Made by a program: the position numbers and the translations under genes. Below, piece after piece: positions 10,188-20,831 of a DNA stretch of 64,000 nt. Each line of letters begins with the position of its first letter. Within the stretch, counting starts at the first letter, position 1. Source of the DNA: Dactylis glomerata (Eukaryota; Streptophyta; Magnoliopsida; Poales; Poaceae). Where the stretch lies: the NCBI GenBank assembly GCA_007115705.1, contig QXEO01000382.1, positions 2,356,781-2,420,780 of the forward strand. The letters are read 5' to 3'. The notes below the pieces were generated by a model that saw only the letters and a list, made by a program, of their open reading frames with translations, was not told where the DNA came from and did no database searches.

Positions 10188-13100
10188 GAAGGTGCGCTCA
10201 TCGAGTTCCTCCGTGAGCGCTGGGAAATCTTTGCCTGGTGTCCATCGGACATGCCAGGGGTTCCCAGGGAACTCGTCGAGCACGCACTTAATGTAGATCC
10301 CAAGGCAAAACCAGTCAAGCAACCATTGAGGCGATTTGATGAGCCTAAAAGAAAGGCGATAGCATCAGAATTGCACAGGCTAGAAAATGCCGGATTTATT
10401 AGAGAAATCAAAACTTCAAGTTGGGTGTCGAATCCAGTCATAGTACCCAAGAAGAATACAGACGTACAAAGAGTGTGTGTCGACTACACATCTCTCAATA
10501 AGCATTGTCCAAAGGATCCCTTCCCTCTACCCCGCATCGATCAGATAATCGATTCCACAGCAGGATGCACAAGGCTTTCATTTTTGGACGCATATTCTGG
10601 TTACAATCAGATCAAATTGAAGAAAGAGGATGAAGAAAAAATGGCCTTCATCACACCATATGGAGTGTTTTGCTACCAAGTAATGCCGTTCGGCCTAAAA
10701 AATGCAGGAGCAACTTATCAACAGATGATGCAAAATTGCCTCGGAAGCCAAATAGGACGCAATATCCAAGTTTACATTGATGATGCAGTCATCACAACAA
10801 GAGAAGAGAAATCTTTAATCAGCGACTTGGCAGAAACCTTCGACAACCTGAGCAAGTACAAGCTTAAGCTGAACCCGACAAAGTGTTCCTTCAGAGTATC
10901 AGCAGGGCAACTTTTGGGGTTCTTGGTATCAGCACGAGGAATAGAGGCAAATCCAGAGAAGATTCAAGCAATTCTAACAATGGGGAAACCCACGAAACTA
11001 CACGACATATAGAAATTGGCAGGACGCGTCACGGCACTAAGTCGCTTCGTTGCTCGACTAGGGGAGAAGGCGCTTCTTTTTTATGCACTTATGAAGAAGT
11101 CAGACGATAAATTTGAGTGGACAGAAGAAGCAGACGCAGCGTTTGCACAGTTGAAAAAAGTGCTTTCCACGCCACCAATGTTGGTCGCACCAAGAGAAAA
11201 AGAGCCACTGCTATTATACATCACCGTAACCCATCAGGTGGTGAGTACAGTTCTAGTAGTCAAAAGAAGCGAAGAAGGAAAAGCCCATGGCGTCCAGAGG
11301 CCGGTATATTTCATCAGTGAAGTGCTATCACCAACCAAACAGAGGTGCCCACATTATCAAAAGTTGGCATACAGTGTCTTCACAACTGCACGTAAACTAC
11401 GACAGTATTTTGCGGTGCACCCAATTATAGTGGTCAATGAAGCGCCACTATCGAACATATTGAACAACCCTCTAGCGACGGGGCGTGTCTCTTTGTAGGG
11501 AATTGAGTTATCTCCCATGGACATCACGTACGAAAAAAGAAAGGCGATCAAGTCGCAAGTATTGCCAGACTTTACAGCAGAGTGGCTCGAGCTGTAAAGC
11601 ACGGGACCACCAGATTTATCGAGTACTTGGACAATGTACTTCGACGGTTCTAAGAGAGTCCAAGGCGCAGGCGCAGGAGTAGTGTTGATATCACCTCATG
11701 GCGACAAATTAAAGTATGTCTTAAGGATGAGCTTTTCGTAGGCTCCTAACAATGAAGCGGAATACGAGGCTTTGTTGCACGGAATGAAGATGGCTAAAGC
11801 ATGTGGAGCAACTCACCTAAAAATATTTGGAGACTCCAACCTTGTTGTTCAGCAAGTTATGAACAGATGTGACACAATCAATGACAACATGATGGCCTAC
11901 AAAAATTTGTACCATTATCTAGAAGGAACGTTCGATGGATGCGAAGTCTCGCACATAAGCAGGAACAGCAATGAAGAAGCCGACACTTTAGCAAATATCG
12001 GGTCACAGTGCTTACCTGTGCCGTCCGGAGTATTTTAGGAGGAAATAGTGGAAATATCAATAAAAAGTGAAAAAAGTTTGACTACTACAGTAGGCTCGGG
12101 GGCTACGTCAGAACCAGAGGAGGTCATGATGATAGAAGAAACATGAATGCAGCCATATCTCGCGTACATGATAAATAAAAAACTACCAGAAGATGCAGTG
12201 GAGGCCAAGAAGATAACTCGAAGATCAAAAGCATTTGTCATGTTGGAGGGGAAATTATACAAAAGAAGTATTACCGGTGTTTTACAGCGTTGTGTAACGC
12301 CCCAGGAAGGACAAGCAATACTGAAAGATATACACGGCGGAGTATGTGGCCATCATGCTAGCAGAAGAGCAATAGCGGCAAAAGCTTTCCAAGCAGGATT
12401 CTATTGGCTAACAGCCATCGAAGACGCAAAAGATATAGTTCGAAAGTGTGAAGAATGTCAAAGGTTTGCATCTAGACCGCATGCACCAGCAGCGGAGCTA
12501 CAAACAATACCATTATCTTGGCCCTTCGCACAATGGGGCCTCGACATGGTGGGAAAGTTGCAAAAATCTTGGCCAGGAGGGCATGTCTACATGTTAGTGG
12601 CAGTCAATAAATTTACCAAGTGGGTGGAAGCGGCCCCAGTAACAACTCAAGATTCTACAGCAGCAATTAGCTTCATCAAGTCAATAGTTTTCCATTTTGG
12701 TGTACCATACAGCATCATCACAGACAACGGGACAAACTTCACTTCAAAGGAATTCAAGAGTTACTGCGAAGGATTGGGGATCAAGCTCAAATTCGCATCT
12801 GTGGTGCACCCGAAGACAAACGGGCAAGTCGAAAAAGCCAATGGCCTAATATGTAGTGGAATAAAAAAGAGGCTTTTAGCACCTCTTGAGAAAGCCAAGA
12901 GCACTTGGGTAGAAGAATTGCCCTCCGTTCTTTGGAGTCTAAGAACTACTCCTAATGCAGCGACTCAAGAAACTCCTTTCTTCCTGGTCCATGGCGCCGA
13001 AGCCATGCTTCCAGTCGAAGTTACACACGAGGCTCCAAGAGTGATAGCATATGACGAGACAACATCAACAGAAGCATTGCAAGATGATGTCGATGCATTA

Positions 13101-13379
13101 GATGAAGCAAGAGATAAAGCATTAGAAAGGGCTACGCAATATCAACAAAGCCTACGAAACTACCATAGCGGTCGAGTTCGCCCACGATCCTTCGTGGTGG
13201 GAGACCTTGTTTTGCGACTTAGGCAAGATAGCCACGGCAAATTAGAGTCCCCTTGGGTGGGACCTTACATCGTCACCGAAGTAATACCAGGAGGAGCGTA
13301 TCGACTACAAGAAAAGAAGACTGGGAAGGATGAGAGTAACCCGTGGAATGCAGAGCAGCTACGGTGTTTTTGCGCGTAA
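10188..13379 (+). pseudogene. pol: T2 pol: RT, RNase H, second RNase H, integrase with six nonsense codons
   Basis: One continuous frame of 1,063 codons plus stop with no indel, broken by TAG 11010-11012, TAG 11496-11498, TAA 11595-11597, TAG 11739-11741, TAG 12036-12038 and TGA 12144-12146. Domains: RT with DWVSNP-like entry, catalytic YIDD (about 10775), a first RNase H-like region lacking a clear acidic set, then a second RNase H with YFDGSK, AEYEAL and FGDSNL (about 11640-12030), and integrase from about 12150. The integrase part (open from 12147) has the H-H-C-C zinc motif and catalytic D133, D193 and E229 counted from 12147, with 35 residues between the last two. No chromodomain is visible. 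The dual RNase H is known for the Tat lineage. Confidence 0.9.
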
Positions 13380-13754
13380 AGCAAACATAAGTGGTATCAG
13401 TAAATTCGAGTTAGCCTTTTGAACCCAGAACATGAGGCCATAAGTCGGGTCCTTTGGGTGGAACTCGACAAAAATGTACAAGATCTTCTATCTTTCCGCT
13501 CGGGGGCTTCAACCCTCGGGTCGTACGAAATAAATTTTTATGACGACAAGGAGACCTGTTTTCCTATAAGGTTGTGCAGACAACCCGATAATATTTAAAG
13601 CACAATTGGTTCGAACGAACCCGATATATCTTAGGCATACCTCAAAACAACAAATTGTTTTCATGGTACTAACATCAAACGAAGTACAAATATTCATTAC
13701 AGATAATACGGCAGCAAGGACATAGTCAAACAAAATTACAGGGAAAAGCAAATC
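13380..13754. other. T2 noncoding spacer between integrase and antisense gene
   Basis: No coding signal. It includes a polypurine-like CTCGGGGGCTT at about 13499-13509, similar to grass Tat polypurine tracts but far from the LTR. It probably also holds the 3' untranslated end of the antisense gene. Confidence 0.5.
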
Positions 13755-14342
13755 CTAATGGAAATGCACTTCAGCTTTATACATCTTCTGACATTGGGTA
13801 CCATCATAGATCGTCACGTCGAACTTCGACGTGCCGATATGGAAGTCGAAGACCATAAAAAAGCCTTGGTGGATGTGATGGTCTTCTGCAAACTCTGACC
13901 AGCCGCCCCTGAAGTATTGCTCGCCATCGCCATCATACCACACCTCCACCTTGTATGGGATGCCACTGCCAGATTGTTCACAGAGAACCGCCTCTCGCAG
14001 TTCACGGCCATCCATGAATTTGGTGAAATTCAGCGGCAGGCGCTGAATCTCACAGCACTGCACCATAGCAATGCAGAAGAAGGAGAAGATTCGGGGAGGG
14101 GAAGCAGGAGCAGCAGGAGCAGCAGGAGAAGGAGCGATTGGACCTGAGGCAGTGCCAGTCACCTTAGGCTTGTTCTTGCTACCAGGTGGACGGCCGGGAC
14201 GACGCTTAGCCGGAGCGTCCGATGATGTTCCTGCGGTGGCTGAAGTGATGTTGCTCCTATTCTTACTTCCACGAGGGCGACCCCGACCTCGTGGCGCCAC
14301 CGAGGAGCCAAGGTTCAGACGAGAACCTTCAGCATCTACCAT
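13755..14342 (-). CDS. Antisense AT-hook plus B3-like DNA-binding protein carried by T2
   Basis: Open frame of 195 codons, opposite to T2 transcription. Residues about 17-27 (RGRGRPRGSKN) and 47-60 (RRPGRPPGSKNK) are two AT-hooks, which bind the minor groove of AT-rich DNA. A Pro/Ala linker follows (about 70-85). Residues about 95-190 look like a plant B3 fold: LPLNFTKF, then KVEVWYDGDG, then RGGWSEFAEDHHIHQG, then VFDFHIGTSKFDVTIYD. A nuclear DNA-binding role is inferred. The upstream side has a TATA-like box and AAACCCTAA motifs. The frame is intact although the host element's pol carries six stops. It is probably a captured plant gene; whether it is expressed is unknown. The B3 call rests on pattern recognition, not on a profile search. 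Confidence 0.75.
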   Translation of the reverse strand: MVDAEGSRLNLGSSVAPRGRGRPRGSKNRSNITSATAGTSSDAPAKRRPGRPPGSKNKPKVTGTASGPIAPSPAAPAAPASPPRIFSFFCIAMVQCCEIQRLPLNFTKFMDGRELREAVLCEQSGSGIPYKVEVWYDGDGEQYFRGGWSEFAEDHHIHQGFFMVFDFHIGTSKFDVTIYDGTQCQKMYKAEVHFH

Positions 14343-14410
14343 GAGAACAAAGGAAAAACCTCAGAAAACCCTAGATGGAGAAAGAAGATGATGCGGTGGA
14401 AGGGGAATCT

Positions 14411-14454
14411 GATTAGGGTTTTTAACCTTTACCAGATGGTGCTTAATTTATAAG
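14411..14454 (-). promoter_or_regulatory. Candidate promoter of the T2 antisense gene
   Basis: On the minus strand CTTATAAATTA (about 14444-14454) lies about 100 bp upstream of the ATG. AAAAACCCTAATC, a telo-box-like element common near plant start sites, is at 14411-14423, and a second AAAACCCTAG lies near 14363-14372. The arrangement looks like an ordinary plant gene promoter rather than LTR sequence. Confidence 0.5.
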
Positions 14455-15375
14455 CACGTATTATTGGGCCCCTGTGCTATAGCATAGCCCGTTAACAAAT
14501 TTTTTCAGCAGGAGTTAAATTCTGCGCACAGCTGACGATAATATCAAAGAAAAAAAAACAAGAAAAGGAGACTATGGGTGCACGACATGAAAACCTCGAC
14601 TTGGACTCGGGGGCTCGACAACAGAAGAAAGAAGAGCTGAACTTTGAGCCTATGCCTGACTACGAGTAGCCAAACATAGCCTCGAGGGCTACTCCCATCA
14701 GGAGCGCTGAGCACGCACCCGATAGAGGATGAGATAATCACTATTGAAGATGCAGAAGGATTTGACTATGTAGTCGACAAAAAGAAAAGGAAAAGCTTAC
14801 TCCCATCGGGAGTGAAGAAGATAAATTTAAAAATTTGAAATTCTTTGGTTTTATCAGTCAAAAACTTGGCTGCGAATATAAGATTCTCGAGTTACGTTAT
14901 CGCAATGAAACTCGAATGCCGTGATTTATCGCGAAGGTAAGACCCCGGGATCCGTCCTGTGTGGCCTGCTATACGCACATGGATGCGCTGTGCTGGTATG
15001 TATCCGTGTCTACGACGCGAAGAAAATCCTGGTGGACGCACTGGGTACCCTGTGAACCACTGGGACTCATTCTTTGTAAGTCCTAAATGCGGCAAAAGAA
15101 TGGGTTTGACCGGTATCCCGAATTCAAGTCCAAGGGGATTGAATTTGAAGTAGGTGGCAAGTATCTGTTCCGGCAGTTAACTGACCTCTTGATCCGTTAG
15201 AGTTGTCAGGCTTGTTCATCAAAACCCCTTGCGAGCAAATTATCATGAAACATAAGTCGATAGACCAAGTCGAAGATTTGAAGACATGAAGAAGACAAAG
15301 AATTGATCAAGTCGAAGATTTAAAGATTAGAGATTCAACCTGAATCTGCAATTCTGGTAGAATCTCAGGGGCTAA
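14455..15375. other. T2 noncoding region before the 3' LTR
   Basis: No coding signal. It holds several polypurine-like motifs: CTCGGGGGCTCG (about 14607-14618), CTCGAGGGCTAC (about 14681-14692) and CTCAGGGGCTAA (15364-15375). The last directly precedes the LTR and is the best polypurine-tract candidate. Two related segments, ACTCCCATCAGGAG (near 14692) and ACTCCCATCGGGAG (near 14801), suggest a local duplication. Confidence 0.5.
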
Positions 15376-15709
15376 TGACAAGGGTATAGCTAGTAGAGCC
15401 CATTAGTTGAGTACCCCTGAGGCCCGTTAAGCTAGGCCCAATTGTAATGATAGTCGAATACGAGTTCTTACCGTATGTCGATATTGTAATCTGTATCATG
15501 CCCTACCCAATCCTCGAGACCTGGCCACCTATATATAGGGGCCAGGAGGGGACGGTGTAGGGAAGATTGAAAGCAAGTCAGGTTAAACACCCAAGTTTAC
15601 TTTCGATACATGTCTATTTCGACTAACTTTACCTTCGAGTTCATCCGACGCCCTATCTCCCCGATCCTAAGTCCTTCATTTAGGACATTTGCCGAGTTAA
15701 CCCTCGTCA
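15376..15709 (+). repeat. T2 3' LTR (about 334 bp, boundaries inferred)
   Basis: Begins TGACAAGGGTATAG after a polypurine-like CTCAGGGGCTAA and ends CCCTCGTCA, giving TGAC...GTCA inverted ends. A TATA box (CTATATATAGG) is at 15530-15539. The end could instead be at 15723 (GAATGACA). No second copy is present to confirm it. Confidence 0.6.
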
Positions 15710-15723
15710 ATGGGAGAATGACA

Positions 15724-17891
15724 AAAGTAGGATGTCAGGTATAAATTATGATTATGAATGCATTAAAACTTTTATGGGAACTGATGACTTTCATAATGTT
15801 AGCACTTTTTATGGTCTTGATTCTGAGATACTTGCTAACTGTTTAAGGCTTTTGCCTCTTATCTTGATGTTCCAAAGTAAGATTGGAACAAATATCATGT
15901 GCCTTATAAAGATTCTGTTAGTCATATTTCTGCTACAACTACTGAAGTTTGTACTGTTGATCGCATTTTGCCTGAACCTTATTTTGAGAAAACACCTTTC
16001 CCTGCTAAGGTAAAGGAGCATTCCACTTTGTTAAGTGTGCTTAATAAAAGTACCAAAGGAAGTTGTAGAACCTGATGAGCAAATTACTATTAAGTCTCCT
16101 ATGGCCATAGTGAAGGACCTTGTTACTAAAAATGTAGGAGATGAACATATTGTCTTTTGTGAAGATGCTTCTAACATTGTTTCACATCCTAGTAGGCCTA
16201 GGAAAGCACGTGTTCCTATTATTTCTGTCAAGATTGGCGATCATTGCTATTATGGTTTAAGTGACATCGGTGCAAGTTCAAGTGTTATTCCTTTAGAGCT
16301 TACCGAGAAATTATGCATGAAATTGCCCCTTGTGAATTGGAGGAGATTGATGTGGTTATTCAACTTGCTAATAGACAAACTATCTTTCCACTTGGTATTG
16401 TTCGAGACGTGGAAGTTTTGTGTGGCAAGACTAAATACCCTAATGATTTTCTTATACTTGGTACTGAAGTTAGTGAAACTTGTCCTATTATTTTTGGTAG
16501 ACCCTTTTTGAATACTTGTAGTGTTGTGATAGATTGTAAGAAGGAGAAAGTTGTGACTAAGTTTGACGGAGAGTCTTATGAGTTTAATTTTCCTAAGTTC
16601 GCTAAAGCTCCTTATGAAAATGAATTGCCTAATGAAATTTTTTGAGTTGAATAGCTTGCCTCTATTGCACTTGCTCCTAATAATGCTTTACAGCAATTTA
16701 TGGAGGACCACGAAAGTGATGTTTTCAGGAAAGAAAGAGAAGATATTGACGATATTCTTGTTCGTCAACCTCCATTGATTAAGCACAATTTACCTGTGGA
16801 GGATCTTGGTACCACTTTGCCACCTAAGGAAGATCCTTTTTTGAATTAAAACCTTTACCTGATGATCTTAAGTATGCTTATATATATGATAAGGAAATAT
16901 ATCATGTTATTATCAGTTCTAAACTTTCAGGAAAGGAAGAAGAAAGGTTATTGGAAATTTCGAGGAAACACCGAGGAGCTATGGGATATACACTTGATGA
17001 TTTAAAAGGGATTTCTCCTACTATATGTCAGCATGCTATTAACATGGAGGAAGATGCAAAGCCAGTTGTTGAACATCAATGCCGCTTAATTCCCAAGATG
17101 AAGGAAGTGGTAAGAAATGATGTATCGAAGCTCCTTGATGCTGGTATTATTTATCCTATTGCTGATAGTAGATGTGTTAGTCATGTTCATTGTGTTCCTA
17201 AGAAAGGAGGTATCACTGTTGTGCCTAGTGAGAATAACGAGCTTATTCCTCAAAGGGTAGTAGTTGGTTATAGGATGTGCATTGATTTTAGAAAGTTAAA
17301 CAAAGTTACTAAGAAAGATCATTATCCTTTACCATTTATAGATCAAATGCTAGAGAGGTTATCTAAGAAGACTCATTTTGTTTTCTTGATGGTTATTCCA
17401 GTTTCTCTCAGATTGCTGTTAAAAAGCAAGATCAAGAGAAAACCACTTTTACTTGTTCTTATGGAACTTATGCTTATAGACGTATGCCGTTTGTTTTGTG
17501 CAATGCTGCTGCTACTTTTCAAAGATGCATGTCTGCTATTTTTCATGGGTTTTGTGAAGATATTGTGGAGGTTTTCATGGATGATTTTCCGTCTATGGAA
17601 CTTCTTTTGATAATTGTTTGCACAATCTTGATAAAGTTTTGCAGAGGTGTGAAGAAACTAAATTGGGATAAATGCCACTTTATGGTGAATGAAGGACTTG
17701 TTCTCGGACATAAAATCTCCGAAAGAGGTACCGAAGTTGACAGAGCAAAGGTTGAAGCAGTTGGGAAAATGCCCTATCCCAGTGTTAAAGGTATTCGTAG
17801 TATTCTTGGTCATGCTGGTTTCTATAGGAGGTTTATTAAAGATTTCTCTAAGATTTCAAAGCCTCTTACTAATCTTCTTCAAAAAGATATA
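15724..17891 (+). pseudogene. A1 protease-RT pseudogene
   Basis: Pieces in changing frames. A gag-protease linker lies at about 15732-16040. The protease-like segment (GLSDIGASSSVIPLELTEKL) is at about 16254-16313, then in another frame FLILGTEVSETCPIIFGRPF near 16449-16508. RT begins about 16951 (HRGAMGYTLDDLKGISP) with YRMCIDFRKLNK near 17271, shifts frame near 17390, and continues with RRMPFVLCNAAATFQRCM and FMDD (about 17574-17585) to FYRRFIKDFSKISKPLTNLL (about 17820-17878). It then runs directly into LTR-like sequence. Non-functional. Confidence 0.82.
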
Positions 17892-18018
17892 TGATATGTC
17901 TCAAACGTATCTATAATTTTTGATGCTCCATGCTTGTTTTTACACCATTTTCCTTGTGTTTTGTTACACTTCGTGGCATTTTTATGCGATTTCTGGAACA
18001 AACCTATTGACAAGATGC
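17892..18018 (+). repeat. A1 LTR fragment (first 127 bp)
   Basis: Starts TGATATGTCTCAAACGTATC and aligns base by base with the start (element orientation) of the A2 LTRs (24276 and 40655 read on the minus strand), with scattered differences. It ends where K begins. Confidence 0.75.
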
Positions 18019-19538
18019 TGAAAGATCATATCGAGCCCCATGTGTGGTTTTGGTAATTAATGACAATCCCTATGGACTAATGGTTATATTGAGTTATATG
18101 TGTAGGACTTGTCCATAGACAATGCTTGAACCATTTGTTGGATTCAAGGTTGTAAGAAGAAGATTATGTGTTGACCATGATGTTATTCAAGGAGTGATCC
18201 AAATATTGGTCTTAAGGGAGTTGAGCTTATGTCAAGTGTGTCTTCAAGAATAATATTGATCAATGCGCAAGTTCAAGATGAGCAACTAGAAGAGAACATA
18301 TGCTTGAAGCTTGCCATCTATATTGTGATCATGGATTTGTGAAGATATTCTTAAAGAGAGTCTCTCCCATAGTGGAGTATGGGGGAGCAATCCGCAAGAC
18401 TGCACCGAGCAAGCTCAATCAAGAAAGGTGGTCCAACTTGAGAAGATCAAGATCATCATTATCCATGTCAAGAGGAATGCTCGAGGCAAAGGTATGATAT
18501 TGATAGGGTTTCTTTCTTACCGGTCACATGGTGTTAGTTGTGAGACCGGGTTATAGGATCGGTAGTCGTACTATCAAGAGGGGCTCTCGAGTGAGTAACT
18601 TAATTGTATCATTTGGAGAAAGCTCAAACCTTTGCATACTTGGCATCATCTTTCTTAGTTCTTATTTGGATTATATCCATGTTAGGTTCTAGAGCTTGTG
18701 GTTATTTCCATGACAAGCTCTAGCTCATCAAAAATAGATTTCGCATGAAACTCTTATTGCATTTTTGGTATTTGGAGGTTTTACCAGTTTGTCTTTTATA
18801 GATAGGTTAAACCTTTATTCATTTGGTTTTATCTTCCTTTGCTGTACTATGATGTTTCTCTGCATAAAGTAATAGAGCTTTATGTTAGATTTAAAACGAG
18901 CCCAAGATCATCGAAAATGGAGTCCGGATGCTCAAGTTATTGCCATTTTCATTTTGGTGTTTCTGTCAGTTTCGGAGGGCCAGAAAAAGCTGGTCCCTGG
19001 CACATTCGAGTGGTGCTACCTGCCAGTAGGGGGCCGGATTTTTGGCAGGAAAAACCTGTTCGGGCCATAAAAAGCCGGTTTGAGGCCGGAAAAAGCCGGT
19101 CTAAGTTGTCCCAATAGTCACACTTTCAGAGGGGGTATAAATACCCCTTCTTCCTCCTTAGGCTGTGCACAAAATGGGCTTCTCTCTCCTCCATTGTTGA
19201 CTTTGCAAGCTTGGCCTCCCTTCTCCATTCCTCCCATGATTCTTGCATATTTTTGAGGGAAAAGAGAGAGGAGATCTAGATCTATATTTCCACCAATCCA
19301 TCTCTCCTCTAAGTGAGGGGAACATAGAGGATCTAGATCTTGGAGTTCTTTGTGGATTTCCTTTGTTCTTCCTCTCATATCTCTCTGTAGCATTAGTTGC
19401 TTTGGTGAGATTTGGGTGAGAAGGATTTGAGCACTTTGTGTGCCCTTGCCATTGCATAGGTTGCATTGGTTTGAGTTCTCCCCGGAGATTTGAGTAATTG
19501 AAAGTTTGTGAGCTTATTACTCTTGGGTTCTTGGAACC
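18019..19538 (+). repeat. K 5' LTR, first part (1,520 bp)
   Basis: AT-rich, no coding signal. A TATA box TATAAATA is at 19136-19143 within GGGGTATAAATACCCC, a perfect palindrome, so transcription would start near 19170. No ORF here looks real. Confidence 0.75.
19136..19143 (+). promoter_or_regulatory. TATA box of the K LTR
   Basis: TATAAATA flanked by GGGG and CCCC, followed by a pyrimidine-rich leader. With T3 inserted about 400 bp downstream, any transcript would run into T3. Confidence 0.55.
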
Positions 19539-20279
19539 TGTCGTGGGTATTTAGTGACAGTAGCCATGGGGTGGCTTATCGGAGGGGCTCGACGTTGGTG
19601 ACGATGGGTCCGGCTCGGGATTGTGCCAATAGAGACACCTCGGTTTACCCAGGTTCAGGGCCCTCCCGGTTGGAGGTAAACCCCTACTTCCTGCCTGCTT
19701 CGTATTGATTGCTATGTAACGATTACAGTGCTCCTCGAGCTGTTCGGCTGGAGGAGGAAGAAGAAGATCGGATCCCCTATGCTAAGGGTCTAGGCCCCCT
19801 TATATAGACGGGGGCCTGGTTACAGGGTTAGGTGGCATTTCGGCCGGCTGCCGGCTCCCCGGCGGCGGTGTCCTTGGCGTGATGCCCTGGTCCTGCTCTG
19901 ACAAAGGCACTTTATAAAGTGCCTTTCCCCGGGGCCGGCATCTGGAGAGCATATCCTTCGCCTTTTTGCCTTGGATCCCATCGTGGGGAAGGGTCTTTGA
20001 TCTCTCATTGGTCGGACGGGGTCGTGGCACTCGTTACTCCTGTCCTGCGCCCCTGACAATCTTGTCGGGGCCGTTCCACTTTTGGCTAGATAGCCATTGG
20101 GGAGTTCTGTTCCCATCGCCTGGCTCCAATCCTCCTCGGTGGAGTCGCCAGCCGGCTGCTGGCATAGCCGGCCCTTCGGGCGGAGCCGGTCCTCTTGAGT
20201 GGAAGCCATGGGGACTCCCGGGACGCTAGCCGGCTTATTGCCTGGCCTGTGGTGCGCCCCCTAAGTCATCCCCACGACA
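19539..20279 (-). repeat. T3 3' LTR (741 bp)
   Basis: Starts TGTCGTGGGTATTTAG and ends CCCCACGACA. It pairs with 61844-62583. The differences are almost all transitions. The minus-strand TATA (CTATATAAGG) is near 19799-19808. Confidence 0.93.
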
Positions 20280-20292
20280 CTAGCCCCCAAAA
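20280..20292 (-). other. T3 polypurine tract
   Basis: The minus strand reads TTTTGGGGGCTAG directly before the 3' LTR, the place and composition expected for the plus-strand primer. Confidence 0.7.
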
Positions 20293-20831
20293 CTGGCGAA
20301 GCCTCATGGGCTAGCATGGGGCTTCGGCGGGTTCTTCTTTTCGCCGAAGTCTTGCTCGTCCTCGTCGGAGTCCCAGGATCTCCGGTCCGGCTCGGTCGCT
20401 CTGGTCGTCGAGGCCGGGCATCGGGGCGAGCCGGCTCCGGTGGCGGCCCGGCTGGCGACTGCGATCATGGGAACTTATTCCCTCGAGGGCTGAACCGAGG
20501 CGCCACTTGTACATACGCCACCGTGTCATGTCCAATCAACCCTGGCCCATGATCTTTTGCGGCAACCGCGGCGGTTGCCCGATCTTTACACGGTCGTGGT
20601 TCGTGACAGATGGGGTCAGTTGCCGACCCGTCGTGGCTGAAATGAGTAAGTGACCCACCCCTTCACTTTTAAACCAGGGACCGTTCTGGAGACAGAGCAT
20701 CGGTTGCCTGCTTCCCTTCTTCCTTCCGCACTTGCTCCACTTAAAATCCTCCACTCCCGAGCTTCGCCTTCAAGGGATTAGGGTTCCTCGCTTGCTCCGC
20801 CGCCATTCCGTTCATCCAGATCCGCGTCTGA
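20293..20831 (+). other. T3 leader region upstream of the antisense gene
   Basis: GC-rich, no convincing ORF. It should hold the promoter of the antisense gene; TTTTAAA near 20667 is a weak TATA candidate. A TATA as clear as that of T4 is not visible. Confidence 0.45.

Larger units (their letters stand above)
7947..15709 (+). mobile_element. T2: decayed Tat-lineage Ty3/gypsy element with an antisense B3 gene
   Basis: Plus-strand order: gag, protease, RT, two RNase H regions, integrase, an antisense ORF, noncoding sequence, 3' LTR. The 5' LTR and primer site lie left of T1, outside the window, because T1 inserted within or just before gag. Family membership differs from T1/T4: the proteins are only distantly similar and the coding sequence is AT-richer. 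The right boundary is inferred from a short LTR with TGAC...GTCA ends after a polypurine-like stretch. It abuts A1, into which it probably inserted. Confidence 0.88.
15710..18018 (+). mobile_element. A1: Athila-type Ty3/gypsy remnant
   Basis: AT-rich, decayed plus-strand fragment with gag-protease tail, protease, RT and the first bases of an LTR. Its left part is separated by T2 and T1 or lost, and its LTR is interrupted by copia element K at 18019. The RT type, and an LTR start very like that of A2, place it in the Athila group. RNase H and integrase are missing between RT and LTR. Confidence 0.8.
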
